Shown: positions 18,559-29,347, counted from the first letter of the stretch. The stretch is 64,000 bases of DNA from Pseudodesulfovibrio sp. (GCA_022712855.1 JAFLJT010000310.1:21399-85398), one strand, 5' to 3'. Notes: a model not told the origin generated them from the letters alone. Made by a program: numbers and translations.

Positions 18559-19656
18559 TTAATTGCTTGTGACATCGTCGAGCAGGTTTTGCCATGTATT
18601 CAAAACGGTCTGTAATGAAAAACGTTCTACTACGTCGGGGGCTTTACTGGCAAATTGCATGAGTTGGTCGGGATCTCCCATGAGTCTATCCATGTTTTTC
18701 ACCAGTTGCTCGACCGAGTTGGCCGTGACAAGGAAGCCGTCCGTTCCGTGACGGATGATGTCTGCAGGGCCACTGGGGCAGTCGAAAGCCACTGCAGGCA
18801 GGCCGAGGGCCATAGCCTCCCCGAGAATGTTCGGAAATCCTTCTGCCAGAGAGGGGAGTATGAAAAGGTCTCCCTGAACCATGTGCTTGTTGAGATTTTC
18901 CACGTTGCCGGGGAGGGTTATTCGGGTGTTGAGGCCCTTGTTGGTCACGAGTTCTTCTAGGTTCTTCCGCTGTTCCCCTTCGCCATATATGACCAGATCC
19001 CAGTTCGGGTGAGTATTGACCAGGGTCGAAAATGCCTCGATCAGGATATCGAATCCCTTGCGAGTGCACAGGGTGCCAGCTGCCACGGCTGTTCTTCTTT
19101 CTGAAGGTTCTCTGGTTGGCGAAATGTTCGGAGGTAATACGGGGTTGGGGATGACCACAACCGGGACATCGAAATGCTCGGTGCACCAGGCACCACCATC
19201 TTTGGTTTGGAGAACAAGGGAAGAGAGCCATGGATAGACATGGATCCGGAGTTGCTGCCATCCTCTACCGATGTTGTAGGCCGCAGGATGTATCCTCTCA
19301 GATCCGATTGCGGGAATGCCAAGCCCTTTGCAGGCTATGGCTGTCATGACATTTAGTTGTCCCTGAAAGCTGATGACAACGTCCGGCGCTATGCGTTTGA
19401 TGGTGCGGCGTAGCGTCCAGATGGATTTGAGAATCCCGGCAATTGCTCCTAGCTTGTTGGATGCCGGTCTGTTCAAATTGAGCTGTTCCACAACAACAGT
19501 TTTATTGATGTTAAAGGCTATAGAGGCATCGGCACGCTCTAGCGTGAGTAAAGTAACACGGTGTCCGTTTTCCACAAGACCATTGACGAGAACAGATGCG
19601 GCTCGTTCGATGCCGCCCCGGTTTGCCATGGATGTGTTGATGAAGACGATGTGCAC
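18559..19656 (-). CDS. Family 4 glycosyltransferase
   Basis: 365 aa; VLPSLAEGFPNILGEAMALGLPAVAFDCPSGPADIIRHGTDGFLV. Confidence 0.92.
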   Translation of the reverse strand: MHIVFINTSMANRGGIERAASVLVNGLVENGHRVTLLTLERADASIAFNINKTVVVEQLNLNRPASNKLGAIAGILKSIWTLRRTIKRIAPDVVISFQGQLNVMTAIACKGLGIPAIGSERIHPAAYNIGRGWQQLRIHVYPWLSSLVLQTKDGGAWCTEHFDVPVVVIPNPVLPPNISPTREPSERRTAVAAGTLCTRKGFDILIEAFSTLVNTHPNWDLVIYGEGEQRKNLEELVTNKGLNTRITLPGNVENLNKHMVQGDLFILPSLAEGFPNILGEAMALGLPAVAFDCPSGPADIIRHGTDGFLVTANSVEQLVKNMDRLMGDPDQLMQFASKAPDVVERFSLQTVLNTWQNLLDDVTSN

Positions 19657-19657
19657 G

Positions 19658-20752
19658 TTATCCCCTGATTTCCTCTATGAGTTTCCCCCAGCGATTCATG
19701 GTGGCCTCAATTGAGAGGCGGTCCGCCACTTCTGCGGCCTTCAGACCGAACTCGCGGCGCATTTTCGGATCAGTCATGAGGTTTTTCATGCCTGCTGCCA
19801 GTCCTTTGACATCATTGGGCGGAACCAGAATGCCATCGATTTTTTCTCGAATTATCTCAGCCGGACCGCTTGGGCAGTCGAATGATACGGCGGGCAAGCC
19901 GCATGCCATGGCTTCGCACAGAGCGGCCGGGAAAGCTTCAGATCTTGAGGACATGGCAAATATGTCGGATTTTTTCAATTCTTTCGAGATATTGGGGACC
20001 CATCCACGCAGGAAGATTCGTTCTTCCATTTTTAGGTCATGAATAAGCGTTTCCAGTACTCTTCTGTCAGGCCCTTCTCCAAAAATATTGAGAGACCATT
20101 GGGCGTGTGCGGATGCCACTATGGCAAAGGCCTGTATGAGTTTGTCGAATTGTTTTTCTTCTGCCAGTCGGCCCACCGCGACGATGATCCGCTGAGTGGT
20201 TTCGCTTCGGGGGCCTGTATCCGGGCAAGGCAATACAGGGTTGAACAAAATTTCAAGGCGGCGAGTGGCGATATTGTCTGCGAACCATTGCCGGATATCT
20301 TCGCCGAGAACAATCACTGCACCGGCTTTACGATACATGATCTGGCGGAGTTGTTTCCATCCTTGAGCTATAGGAAACTGCACCGGGTGGCAGTGCTCGG
20401 AAACAATGACAGGTATGCCGGTTCCCTGAACAGCCAAAAGAGTCGAAACATTCATGGTGTCCATGAAGCTGAGAGCGATGTCCGGAGCTATGCTCAGGAG
20501 TGCCTTTCTTACGAAGCGTATCCGTTTTATGTTATTGAGCAGCTTGTCGGATATGGACGGTGAATCTTCGGCCAGATCGAGATTGACCAGTGAGATGCTG
20601 TTATGAAGGGGGTAGACCGACAAGGCGTCTTTGGCGGAGAGGGTTATGATATGGATGTCGTGGCCGACATCTGCCCAATAATTGGCCATAATGCTGACCA
20701 CGCGTTCGGCTCCGCCTGGGCCCATTGAAGAGATGCAAAATGCTATACGCAT
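19658..20752 (-). CDS. Family 4 glycosyltransferase
   Basis: 364 aa; MSSRSEAFPAALCEAMACGLPAVSFDCPSGPAEIIREKIDGILVPP. Confidence 0.92.
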   Translation of the reverse strand: MRIAFCISSMGPGGAERVVSIMANYWADVGHDIHIITLSAKDALSVYPLHNSISLVNLDLAEDSPSISDKLLNNIKRIRFVRKALLSIAPDIALSFMDTMNVSTLLAVQGTGIPVIVSEHCHPVQFPIAQGWKQLRQIMYRKAGAVIVLGEDIRQWFADNIATRRLEILFNPVLPCPDTGPRSETTQRIIVAVGRLAEEKQFDKLIQAFAIVASAHAQWSLNIFGEGPDRRVLETLIHDLKMEERIFLRGWVPNISKELKKSDIFAMSSRSEAFPAALCEAMACGLPAVSFDCPSGPAEIIREKIDGILVPPNDVKGLAAGMKNLMTDPKMRREFGLKAAEVADRLSIEATMNRWGKLIEEIRG

Positions 20753-20876
20753 GCGCGATGCCGTCCGTTAGAATTGGAAATAGATGCGGGGTGGACGCCT
20801 GTTGGGTAGAAAACAACTATCAACCAGAGGAGTGAAGCTATGAAGCCCATGTCTCGATATATAGTATGTTTCTTGT

Positions 20877-21989
20877 TCATTTGCTCATCAGTTGGGTTAA
20901 GAGTTGCTCGGTTCTCATTGCCATTGCATCCAGGGAAAAGTTGCCTTCAATTCGTAGACGAGGTGTCATATCGCCAATTGGTTTGCCCTGGGAAATTGTA
21001 TCAAGCAGAGCGTTTGCAAGGGCATCTGGACTTTTCTTGTCAACGATGATGCCTGTATCGCCGATAATGGCGGCTGCGTCTCCGACATTTGTTGCGACAC
21101 AAGGGATGTTGCAACTCATAGCTTCTCCAAGGACGTTGGGGAACCCTTCGGTTATAGAAGAGAGACAGCATATGTCGAGTGCATTGTAGACACCGTTCAT
21201 GTCGTCTTGCCAATTCGCCCAGACGAGATGGTCACTCAGGTTGAGCCGCTCGGTGAGGATTGCGAGGCGGTTCATTTCTTCAGCATTACCTCCACCTACA
21301 CAGACGAAGCGTACTGTGGAAGCCCTTGCTATAACCAGCGCAGCCGCTTGCAGGAAAGTCTCATGGTCCTTCAACGGGTCAATGCGTGCAACCAAGCCTA
21401 TTAATGTGTCCCCTGATTGGCAACCCCATTCTTTGCGCAACGATTCACCACGTGAGCGGTCTGGGAAAAAGTTATCTGTATCGATGCCATTGTGAACAAC
21501 CTCCAGCAGTTGTTGCGACACACCCTTGGCGCAGAAAGAGTTGCGCCCCGCTTCCGAGTTGGCAATGACGAGGTCGGCAAAGCGGGCCAAACATGATTCG
21601 GCCCAATAGGCTGCTTTGACCGCTGAACTATACCCGGTCATGTCCATGTCCGAGGTGCGCACTCCCCAGATGATTTTGGCAGGTCGTATGGTCGGTTTCA
21701 AGAGTGCTGTAAAAATATTGGGGGTGCCGAGAAAGGAATAAACAGCATCGGGATTAAAGCGGCGGATGGCCTTACGCAGGAATGAGATAAAGCGGATGAT
21801 ATCCCACCGTCCTGTTTTATTGAGTTGGATCAGTTCCACATTGTTAAGATGTGATTCCAGCTCGCCGCCAGGGTAGAAGAGGGAAACCCCCACATCGTGT
21901 CCTCGTCCGGCAAGGGTATTAGCCAGTGCGACGAGCTGGCGCTCGGTTCCGCCGATATCGAGAGAGGGTGCAAGAAAAAGAATCCGCAT
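20877..21989 (-). CDS. Family 4 glycosyltransferase
   Basis: 370 aa; CLSSITEGFPNVLGEAMSCNIPCVATNVGDAAAIIGDTGIIV. Confidence 0.92.
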   Translation of the reverse strand: MRILFLAPSLDIGGTERQLVALANTLAGRGHDVGVSLFYPGGELESHLNNVELIQLNKTGRWDIIRFISFLRKAIRRFNPDAVYSFLGTPNIFTALLKPTIRPAKIIWGVRTSDMDMTGYSSAVKAAYWAESCLARFADLVIANSEAGRNSFCAKGVSQQLLEVVHNGIDTDNFFPDRSRGESLRKEWGCQSGDTLIGLVARIDPLKDHETFLQAAALVIARASTVRFVCVGGGNAEEMNRLAILTERLNLSDHLVWANWQDDMNGVYNALDICCLSSITEGFPNVLGEAMSCNIPCVATNVGDAAAIIGDTGIIVDKKSPDALANALLDTISQGKPIGDMTPRLRIEGNFSLDAMAMRTEQLLTQLMSK

Positions 21990-21998
21990 GGCAACCTG

Positions 21999-22886
21999 CT
22001 ATTTCGAGTTGGCTGTTTTGAAAAAATGCAACAGATCGTGCCCGTTGATCTCGTGTTCTACCTCAAACCCTTGATCTGTATTCTTTAGGACGATGATAGC
22101 TTCACCGTCGGCATATTTATCGTTGTTTTGCGAAATAACAAGATACCCGTTCGGGGTGAGGCTCGCCTTGAAATTGTTGAGGGCTTGCCTTATCTGGTCT
22201 TCGGAAAAGTAGCTTAGGTTCAGCACGTTGGCGCATTTGATCAGGTCGACCTTCGGTGCAAACTTGTCCGTTAGGATGTTGAAATGATTGATGGACTTGA
22301 TGTTGTGTTTGGTTGCAATAAGTGGGTTTACTGTTTCAATGGTCGGCAGGTCATCGCAGTTGCTGGGTGTTTCAAGCGAGAGATTGAGATAGAAGAAGAG
22401 CAGTTTGAAACCAAGGAGACACTTGTTGCTGTTATAAAATATTGTCCCCAAGAAAAAGTCATGTTTGAAAAAACAGCTGAACCTGTCAGTTAGGATGAAG
22501 TCGGAAAACAGTTTGTTGTTTTCCAGCAGGGCTGCGGCTGAACTTCCGTCAGAAGCGCCTACTTCCAGAATGCGAGGGGTGTTTGTGTGGCGGCATAAAT
22601 CGGATACAGCCATGTCTGCTATTTGCGTTCTGTTGCTGCCTGTCGTTTTGTACGTGTCGCCGACATTAATGTAGGACATGCTCAGCGAAAACAACCGACT
22701 TTTTTCTTGAACCTCGGTTTTGAGTGCAAGGGCATTGTTCAAAATGTTTGGTGAGAACCGGAGCCGCAGAAAGCGAAAGGCTGCAACTTGTGCCCACGGG
22801 CGGCCCAATATCCAGTCGAGAAGGCGGGGGCTGTCAATGCACAATCCGCTTTCCATCATGATATGTTTCCATCGGGAACGGTTCAT
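21999..22886 (-). CDS. Class I SAM methyltransferase-like protein
   Basis: RILEVGASDGSSAAALLENNKL ... IKCANVLNLSYFSEDQIRQALNNFKASLTPNGYLVISQN. Start re-placed at 22886 (ATGA overlap with asnB stop). Confidence 0.7.
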   Translation of the reverse strand: MNRSRWKHIMMESGLCIDSPRLLDWILGRPWAQVAAFRFLRLRFSPNILNNALALKTEVQEKSRLFSLSMSYINVGDTYKTTGSNRTQIADMAVSDLCRHTNTPRILEVGASDGSSAAALLENNKLFSDFILTDRFSCFFKHDFFLGTIFYNSNKCLLGFKLLFFYLNLSLETPSNCDDLPTIETVNPLIATKHNIKSINHFNILTDKFAPKVDLIKCANVLNLSYFSEDQIRQALNNFKASLTPNGYLVISQNNDKYADGEAIIVLKNTDQGFEVEHEINGHDLLHFFKTANSK

Positions 22887-24769
22887 CGCTTTTCCTTGGC
22901 AAGCCACGCCTGGAACATCAGGATGTCCCACAAGTGAGGATTCCAGTATTCGTGGCCGGTTAGGTATTCCTGCCACATGGTGCTGATCAGTTTTTCATTG
23001 AGAAAGCCTTGCTGCCGTATGACTGTAGGATCAAGCAAGCTTTCGCACCAGTCTCGCAACGGTCCTTTCAACCATTCCTGAATAGGAACGCCGAAACCCA
23101 TTTTCGGGCGATCTACAATTTTTTTTGGTACATGTTTGTAGAGTACCCGTTTCAATACTTCTTTCCCCTGCCCTTTGCACACTTTCAGGCTCATGGGGAG
23201 TGATGCTGCAAATTCCACGACTCGGTGGTCCAGGATGGGGACTCGCGCTTCCAGGCTCACGGCCATGCTGGCTCGGTCGACCTTGGTCAAAATGTCATCT
23301 GGCAGATAGCTGACAGTGTCCCATAAAGTCATGAGTTTGAATCGATCCTGACTGAAGCGGTTGGCTGGATCGGTTAATTCCGTTCCAGGCTCATTGGCGC
23401 CAATTACAAGTTCTTCGGGGTGCTTGAAGTGTGATGTAAGATTACGGTAGAATTCGGAAAAATCTTTCATGCCCAAAGCGTCGAAACGCCATTGAATCTT
23501 TTGTCCGAATTCTCCCAGAAGCTTGTAACACGCTCCGGGAATGTGTGGGAGGGTTTTTGCTGCGAGAGACCGCAATGCATAGGGGACTCGTTCCACAAGT
23601 TCCCATTTATCCATGAGAAAATATCGGGGGTATCCGGCAAAAAGCTCATCGCCGCCATCCCCGGACAAGCTGACAGTGACATGTTCTCTTGCGAGTTTGC
23701 TTACACAATACGTTGGAATCTGGGAGGCGTCAGCAAAGGGCTCATCCCAGTGTTTTGGTATTAAAGGGACCACTTCCAGCAGGTCTTGGGGGGTCAGATA
23801 GAGCTCCGTGTGATCTGTTTTCAGATGCTCTGCTACAGCGCGGGCATGGGCTGCCTCGTTATAACGATCCTCGTGGAAGCCGATGGAGAACGTCTTGATT
23901 GGCTTGGAAGACTGGGCCTGCATGAGGGCGACAACGGTTGATGAGTCTATACCGCCGGACAAGAATGCGCCAAGCGGAACATCCGACAACATGCGCATGT
24001 CTATTGCATCCATTAAGAGAGCTTCGAGTGCATTGGTGGCTTCATCAATGCTTCCACAATAAGGGTTCTCGGAGCCGGCGATCCATGTATCGCGTGCGGA
24101 CCAGTATGTTGTGAGTTCTGGTTCCAGGCTCTCTTCTTTGAATGTCGCAATGGTCCCTGGTTTGAGCTTGTTTATTCCTTCGTAGATAGAATAGGGCGCA
24201 GGGATGCAGCAGTGTCTAAAGTATAAGCTGAGAGAATTGCGGTCAACGACATTGGCGAATTGAGGATGTTGTTTCAGTGCTTTTAGTTCTGATCCGAACA
24301 GGAGTGTGCCATTCGATTTTCCATAATAGAGGGGTTTGATGCCGAGTCGGTCGCGAACAAGGCTCAGGCTGCGTTCCTGCCTGTCCCAGAGAGCAAAGGC
24401 GAACATGCCGATGAATTTGGATATCGCCTCTTCAAGTCCCCACCGGGCAATGGCAGCCAAGAGTGTCTCTGTGTCCGATGTGGACCGAAAATCGTAGGAA
24501 GACAGCTCTTCACGTAGTGCGAGGTGATTGTAGACCTCGCCATTGTATACAATTATATACCTACCGCATGCGGAGCGCATGGGCTGTCGACCAAGCGGAG
24601 AGAGATCGAGGATTGAAAGTCGACAATGGCCGAAACCAATTCCAGCCTCTTGATCCAGCCACGTGTCGGAGTCGTCCGGACCTCGGTGGATCAGGGCGTT
24701 GGTCATAGCCTCTATATGGCCTTGGTCATGAACACCTTCGGGTGCCCAAAAACCGCAAATTCCGCACAT
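22883..24769 (-). CDS. asnB: Asparagine synthase (glutamine-hydrolysing)
   Basis: 628 aa; MCGICGFW N-terminal glutaminase; AFLSGGIDSSTVVALM PP-loop. Confidence 0.95.
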   Translation of the reverse strand: MCGICGFWAPEGVHDQGHIEAMTNALIHRGPDDSDTWLDQEAGIGFGHCRLSILDLSPLGRQPMRSACGRYIIVYNGEVYNHLALREELSSYDFRSTSDTETLLAAIARWGLEEAISKFIGMFAFALWDRQERSLSLVRDRLGIKPLYYGKSNGTLLFGSELKALKQHPQFANVVDRNSLSLYFRHCCIPAPYSIYEGINKLKPGTIATFKEESLEPELTTYWSARDTWIAGSENPYCGSIDEATNALEALLMDAIDMRMLSDVPLGAFLSGGIDSSTVVALMQAQSSKPIKTFSIGFHEDRYNEAAHARAVAEHLKTDHTELYLTPQDLLEVVPLIPKHWDEPFADASQIPTYCVSKLAREHVTVSLSGDGGDELFAGYPRYFLMDKWELVERVPYALRSLAAKTLPHIPGACYKLLGEFGQKIQWRFDALGMKDFSEFYRNLTSHFKHPEELVIGANEPGTELTDPANRFSQDRFKLMTLWDTVSYLPDDILTKVDRASMAVSLEARVPILDHRVVEFAASLPMSLKVCKGQGKEVLKRVLYKHVPKKIVDRPKMGFGVPIQEWLKGPLRDWCESLLDPTVIRQQGFLNEKLISTMWQEYLTGHEYWNPHLWDILMFQAWLAKEKR

Positions 24770-24875
24770 AAATTCGTCACTCCAGTTTGCCTAACGTGTG
24801 TTGCACACTAAATTGTAGAATGTTTGTAGTCAATACTAGTTGACGTTTTGTTCATTTTTTTTGTACAAACTATTC

Positions 24876-25400
24876 ATGTTGACTGAGCTATTTACATCCA
24901 AAACGCGTATCAAAGTGTTGATAAAACTCTTTTTGAATCCTGACGTATCCTGTTATTTGAGGGAGTTGTCTGGAGAATTTTGCCTGTCTCCCAATGCGCT
25001 GAAAACCGAGCTGGATAGCCTGAGTGAGTCTGGTTACCTGACTCGCCAGCAAAGTGGCAGGAGTGTGTATTTTCAGGCAAATAAGAAGCATCCGTTCTTT
25101 TCGGAGATTAGTTCCATTGTCCGGAAGTCACTTGGTATAGATACGTTGATCGATGAAGTTATGAATAGTCTTGGGGAAGTTGACTCCGTATATATTCTCG
25201 ATGATTATGCTTTGGGTAAGGATACCGGGCTGATCGATATTCTCGTGGTTGGAAAGGTCGATCGTGCTCGACTTGATGAATTGCGACAAATCGGTGAAGG
25301 CAAAATTAGTCGTAAAGTTCGAGTGATGGATATCACGCCTGAAGACTTTATAAAGAACCAGGATGTCTTTCTGGGGCGTCCTCATTGGAAAGTGGTGTAG
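24876..25400 (+). CDS. Winged-helix (ArsR-like) regulator with degenerate nucleotidyltransferase-like C-terminal domain
   Basis: MLTELFTSKTRIKVLIKLFLNPDVSCYLRELSGEFCLSPNALKTELDSLSESGYLTRQQSGRSVYFQAN; then IDILVVGKVDRARLDEL. Confidence 0.75.
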   Translation: MLTELFTSKTRIKVLIKLFLNPDVSCYLRELSGEFCLSPNALKTELDSLSESGYLTRQQSGRSVYFQANKKHPFFSEISSIVRKSLGIDTLIDEVMNSLGEVDSVYILDDYALGKDTGLIDILVVGKVDRARLDELRQIGEGKISRKVRVMDITPEDFIKNQDVFLGRPHWKVV

Positions 25401-25402
25401 TT

Positions 25403-27208
25403 GTGAACGTGGCAAGCAGTCGGGAAGTGCTCAAGCGGCAGTTGGGCTACATGACCTTATGGCATAAGCGTCAGCTGCTGTCGTTGGGGGTGTTTTCGCT
25501 CCTTGTTGCCTTCAGTGAAGTTGGGTGTGTAGGCGTTATTGCACTCTTTGTTGCAGCGATATCCAATCCCGATGCGCTTTTGCAGTCATCTTATTATCAT
25601 GACTTTCAAGAGTTCAGCGGAGGCTACTTGCCTCACGACTCGCATCAGCTCTTGTTGTTGTTGTCGGGCATGGTCGTCACCTTGGCTGTTCTGAAAAATG
25701 TTTCAGCTGGCTCGTTGCGCTATTTCAGCACTCGGTTGAACTGTGCTATTTCCAGTTTTTTTTCCACTTCGGTGCTCTCTGCTATCATGCGCATGCCATA
25801 TCAATGGTTTATGACAAAGAATCTGTCCGATTTGATTACGTTGACCAATTGGGGAAACAACGCCGGAACGATGATGGAGTATGCGGTTTTGTTTGTGGCA
25901 GATCTTATTTTGCTTGTAACGTTGTTCGCATCAATCGTCCTTCTTGATCCTACAGTGGTTTTTACCGTCCTCGTCATTCTTGGACTTTTTTCTTGGCTCA
26001 TATTCTACATGGTCAAGGGGCGGATAGATGAAGCGACCAAGCAAGCGTTGTATTGCGGAAGATCTGCCAACAGGGAATTGTTCAAGTCGGTTTATGGTTT
26101 CAAGGACGTCCGCATCATGGGGCGGGAATCAGAATTTCATAAGGGATACTCAGATGATATGCATGCCATGCCGGGTTACCATGCTCGCCTTGCTGTCATG
26201 CAGGCGCTGCCGTCGTGGATTCTCGAATCGGTGGGTTTCCTGGTTCTGAGTCTTTCGACGTGTTTTATGTTGCTTTGGGCTGGCTACTCCTCTCCTAAAG
26301 TCATGGCCCTTCTTTCGGTCATTGCCTTAGCAGCTTGGCGTGGGTTGCCTGCGGTTATTAGAGTTATCAATAGCGCGGCTGCAGTACGGCGAGCTCTTCC
26401 TCAGCAGCTGGAGGTGCTCGATTTTATGGACGAGGCGACAGGGAAAGTTGTCATGGGCGAAAGCCTATGGGGGCAGGATGTCGTACCGCTTTGCCTGGAA
26501 AAAGGCTTGGATTTCAGGAATGTAAATTTTTCCTATGAGGGCGCATCCTCTAATGTTCTCAGTAATTTGAGCTTTTCCGTTAAAAAAGGTGAATCAATTG
26601 GGGTTGTTGGTAAATCTGGTGCTGGCAAAAGTACATTGGTTGATCTGCTTATCGGATTCCTGAAGCCTGTGTGCGGAAGTGTCTGTGTGGACGGAATGCC
26701 TTTAGATGATGAGTTGACAGTTCGATGGATGCGACAGGTCGGTTATGTACCACAGGCTCCATTCGTGTTCGATGGCACCCTTGCAGAAAATGTAGCCTTC
26801 TGCTCTGAGGCTGAGGCTATTGACAGAGAACGAGTTTTTGAGTGCTGTGAGCAGGCATACGTTACGGAATTTTTAAGTGATCTTTCTGCTGGCATTGATT
26901 CGATCGTTGGAGACAAGGGACAGCGGTTGTCCGGTGGACAGCAACAACGTCTGTGTATTGCCAGGGCGTTGTATGCTCACCCTGAAGTATTGATCTTCGA
27001 CGAAGCAACGAGTGCTCTTGATAGTAAGAGTGAGAAATTCATTCAAGACACTATTCATTCCTTGCAAGGAAAGCTGACCATGTTCATTGTCGCACATCGG
27101 TTAAGTACTGTTGCTGAATGCAACAAGATCATTTGGCTTGAGGATGGTGTCATCCGCATGATCGGGGCGCCTTCGGAAGTTCTGCCCATCTACGAGGCGG
27201 CTCATTAG
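25403..27208 (+). CDS. ABC transporter, fused permease/ATPase (PglK/MsbA-type flippase candidate)
   Basis: Walker A GVVGKSGAGKSTLVDLLIG, signature RLSGGQQQRLCIARALY, Walker B VLIFDEATSALD. GTG at 25403 chosen; TTG at 25385 is the alternative. Confidence 0.93.
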   Translation: MNVASSREVLKRQLGYMTLWHKRQLLSLGVFSLLVAFSEVGCVGVIALFVAAISNPDALLQSSYYHDFQEFSGGYLPHDSHQLLLLLSGMVVTLAVLKNVSAGSLRYFSTRLNCAISSFFSTSVLSAIMRMPYQWFMTKNLSDLITLTNWGNNAGTMMEYAVLFVADLILLVTLFASIVLLDPTVVFTVLVILGLFSWLIFYMVKGRIDEATKQALYCGRSANRELFKSVYGFKDVRIMGRESEFHKGYSDDMHAMPGYHARLAVMQALPSWILESVGFLVLSLSTCFMLLWAGYSSPKVMALLSVIALAAWRGLPAVIRVINSAAAVRRALPQQLEVLDFMDEATGKVVMGESLWGQDVVPLCLEKGLDFRNVNFSYEGASSNVLSNLSFSVKKGESIGVVGKSGAGKSTLVDLLIGFLKPVCGSVCVDGMPLDDELTVRWMRQVGYVPQAPFVFDGTLAENVAFCSEAEAIDRERVFECCEQAYVTEFLSDLSAGIDSIVGDKGQRLSGGQQQRLCIARALYAHPEVLIFDEATSALDSKSEKFIQDTIHSLQGKLTMFIVAHRLSTVAECNKIIWLEDGVIRMIGAPSEVLPIYEAAH

Positions 27209-27243
27209 ATTGTTTTTTTTGATGTGTACGAGGAAGGTGGATA

Positions 27244-28254
27244 GTGATTTTCAGGAATAAGAAAATTCTCGTGACCGGTGCAGATGGCTTTATTGGTTCC
27301 CATCTCGTCGAGCATCTTGTTGCCAGTGGCAATGATGTTCGGGCATTCGTGTATTACAACTCGTTCAATTCCTGGGGCTGGCTTGATGAGTTACCTTTAA
27401 AAATTCGGCAAGAACTTGATGTTTTTTCTGGTGATATTCGCGATCCGAATGGGGTTCGACATGCTATGCAGGGGTGCGACATTGTCTTGCACTTGGCCGC
27501 TCTCATTGCCATCCCGTATTCCTATCATTCTCCTGACACCTACATTGATACAAACGTGAAGGGTACGTTGAATGTCGTACAGGCTGCACGGGATCTCGGT
27601 GTCGAGAGAGTTGTGCATACCTCCACCAGCGAAGTGTATGGGACGGCACAATTTGTTCCCATTACCGAAGATCATCCCTTGCAAGGGCAATCTCCCTACT
27701 CTGCTTCTAAGATTGGTGCCGACCAGATTGCCATGAGCTTTTACAATTCATTTGACACACCAGTTGCCATTATCCGTCCTTTTAATACATATGGGCCTCG
27801 GCAGTCCGCCAGAGCTGTAATCCCGACGGTGATTACACAGATTGCCAATGGTGCGAAGCAGATCCAGCTCGGCTCCCTGACGCCCACTCGTGACTTCAAC
27901 TACATTTCGGATACAGTTGCAGGCTTTGAGGCCGTCGCCGCTTCTGAAGCCTGTGTTGGTGAGGTTTTGAACGTCGGCAGTGGGTTCGAGGTCTCCATTG
28001 GTGACACCGCAGCAGCTATTGCTGAGGTCATGGGAGAAAATATTGAAATTGTATGTGACGAGCAGCGCATTAGACCTGGCAAGAGTGAGGTTGAACGTCT
28101 GTTCGCGGGCAATGAGAAGATGAAAAATCTGACAGACTGGACGCCTGAATTCGGCGGACTGGACGGTTTCAAGCGAGGTTTGAAGTTGACTGCAGAATGG
28201 TTTGTTGAGCCAGGAAATCTCAGCAGATATAAATCCGAAATCTACAACGTGTAG
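27244..28254 (+). CDS. legB: NAD-dependent 4,6-dehydratase, LegB-like
   Basis: 336 aa; ILVTGADGFIGSHLVEHLVASGNDVRAFVYYNSFNSWGWLDELP ... YSASKIGADQIAMSF; sits before neuB. Confidence 0.88.
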   Translation: MIFRNKKILVTGADGFIGSHLVEHLVASGNDVRAFVYYNSFNSWGWLDELPLKIRQELDVFSGDIRDPNGVRHAMQGCDIVLHLAALIAIPYSYHSPDTYIDTNVKGTLNVVQAARDLGVERVVHTSTSEVYGTAQFVPITEDHPLQGQSPYSASKIGADQIAMSFYNSFDTPVAIIRPFNTYGPRQSARAVIPTVITQIANGAKQIQLGSLTPTRDFNYISDTVAGFEAVAASEACVGEVLNVGSGFEVSIGDTAAAIAEVMGENIEIVCDEQRIRPGKSEVERLFAGNEKMKNLTDWTPEFGGLDGFKRGLKLTAEWFVEPGNLSRYKSEIYNV

Positions 28255-28268
28255 TCCACTCTCGGGGA

Positions 28269-29294
28269 ATGCTGATGGTTAAGGAATACAAGACTCTCAT
28301 AATCGCCGAAGCGGGCGTCAATCATAATGGTTCATTAGATACTGCGTGTCAGCTTGTGAAATCGGCAGCCAGGTCCGGTGCTGACTATGTGAAATTCCAG
28401 ACTTTCAAAGCGGACAAAGTCGTGACGCAGTCGGCCCAAAAGGCACGGTATCAGGAGGAACAAACTGGCGATGGCGGTTCTCAATATGCCATGTTGAAAC
28501 AGCTTGAGTTGTCCGACCAGGACCATGATGTGCTCATTGATTGTTGTCGTCGTTCAGGGATCGGCTTTCTGTCCACTCCATTCGACGAACAGAGCCTTGA
28601 CATGTTGCTGGATCGCGGCATTGATACTATCAAGATTCCTTCCGGAGAAATCACGAATTTGCCATATCTGCGACATGCCGGAAGCAAGGGAGTGCCGATC
28701 ATTATTTCTACCGGCATGGCGACTCTTGAGGAAGTCAAAGGGGCCATCGATGTACTCACGGCAATGGGTACTCGTCTTCAGGATGTGACATTACTTCATT
28801 GTAACACGCAGTATCCGACCCCTGTTGAGGATGCGAATCTCATGGCAATCCGCACACTGACGAAAGCATTCCCTCAATGTCGTGTCGGGTACTCTGATCA
28901 TACTTCGGGCATTGAGTGTTCAGTGGTAGCGATAGCTCTGGGGGCGTGCGTAATCGAAAAGCATTTCACTTTGGACAAAACCATGGCTGGACCGGATCAT
29001 GCGGCCTCAATTTCTCCAGATGAACTGAAGGCAATGGTCGCTGGCATCCGTGCCGTTGAAAAGGCACTGGGCGATGGCCGCAAAGAACCGAGGCCTTCCG
29101 AAAAGGAAAATATTCTCATCGCCAGGCGATACCTGGTAGCTAGCCAGCCTATTGATCGGGGTGAGACGTTCTCGACGGATAATCTGGCCGCTATGCGGAC
29201 AGGTAAAGGCGGTATTTCTCCAATGGAGATCGATGGTGTGTGTGGGAATAAGGCCAAGCGTAATTTCCTGGAAGGGGAAGTTATCGAACTGTAG
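28269..29294 (+). CDS. neuB: N-acetylneuraminate/legionaminate synthase (NeuB/LegI)
   Basis: 341 aa; IIAEAGVNHNGSLDTACQLVKSAARSGADYVKFQTFKAD; C-terminal SAF domain with RRYLVASQPIDRGETFSTDNLAAMR. Confidence 0.95.
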   Translation: MLMVKEYKTLIIAEAGVNHNGSLDTACQLVKSAARSGADYVKFQTFKADKVVTQSAQKARYQEEQTGDGGSQYAMLKQLELSDQDHDVLIDCCRRSGIGFLSTPFDEQSLDMLLDRGIDTIKIPSGEITNLPYLRHAGSKGVPIIISTGMATLEEVKGAIDVLTAMGTRLQDVTLLHCNTQYPTPVEDANLMAIRTLTKAFPQCRVGYSDHTSGIECSVVAIALGACVIEKHFTLDKTMAGPDHAASISPDELKAMVAGIRAVEKALGDGRKEPRPSEKENILIARRYLVASQPIDRGETFSTDNLAAMRTGKGGISPMEIDGVCGNKAKRNFLEGEVIEL

Positions 29295-29347
29295 TTTTTG
29301 ATGGCAACAAAAAAATGAATTGCGACGTAAAGTTGCAGGGAATGTGA

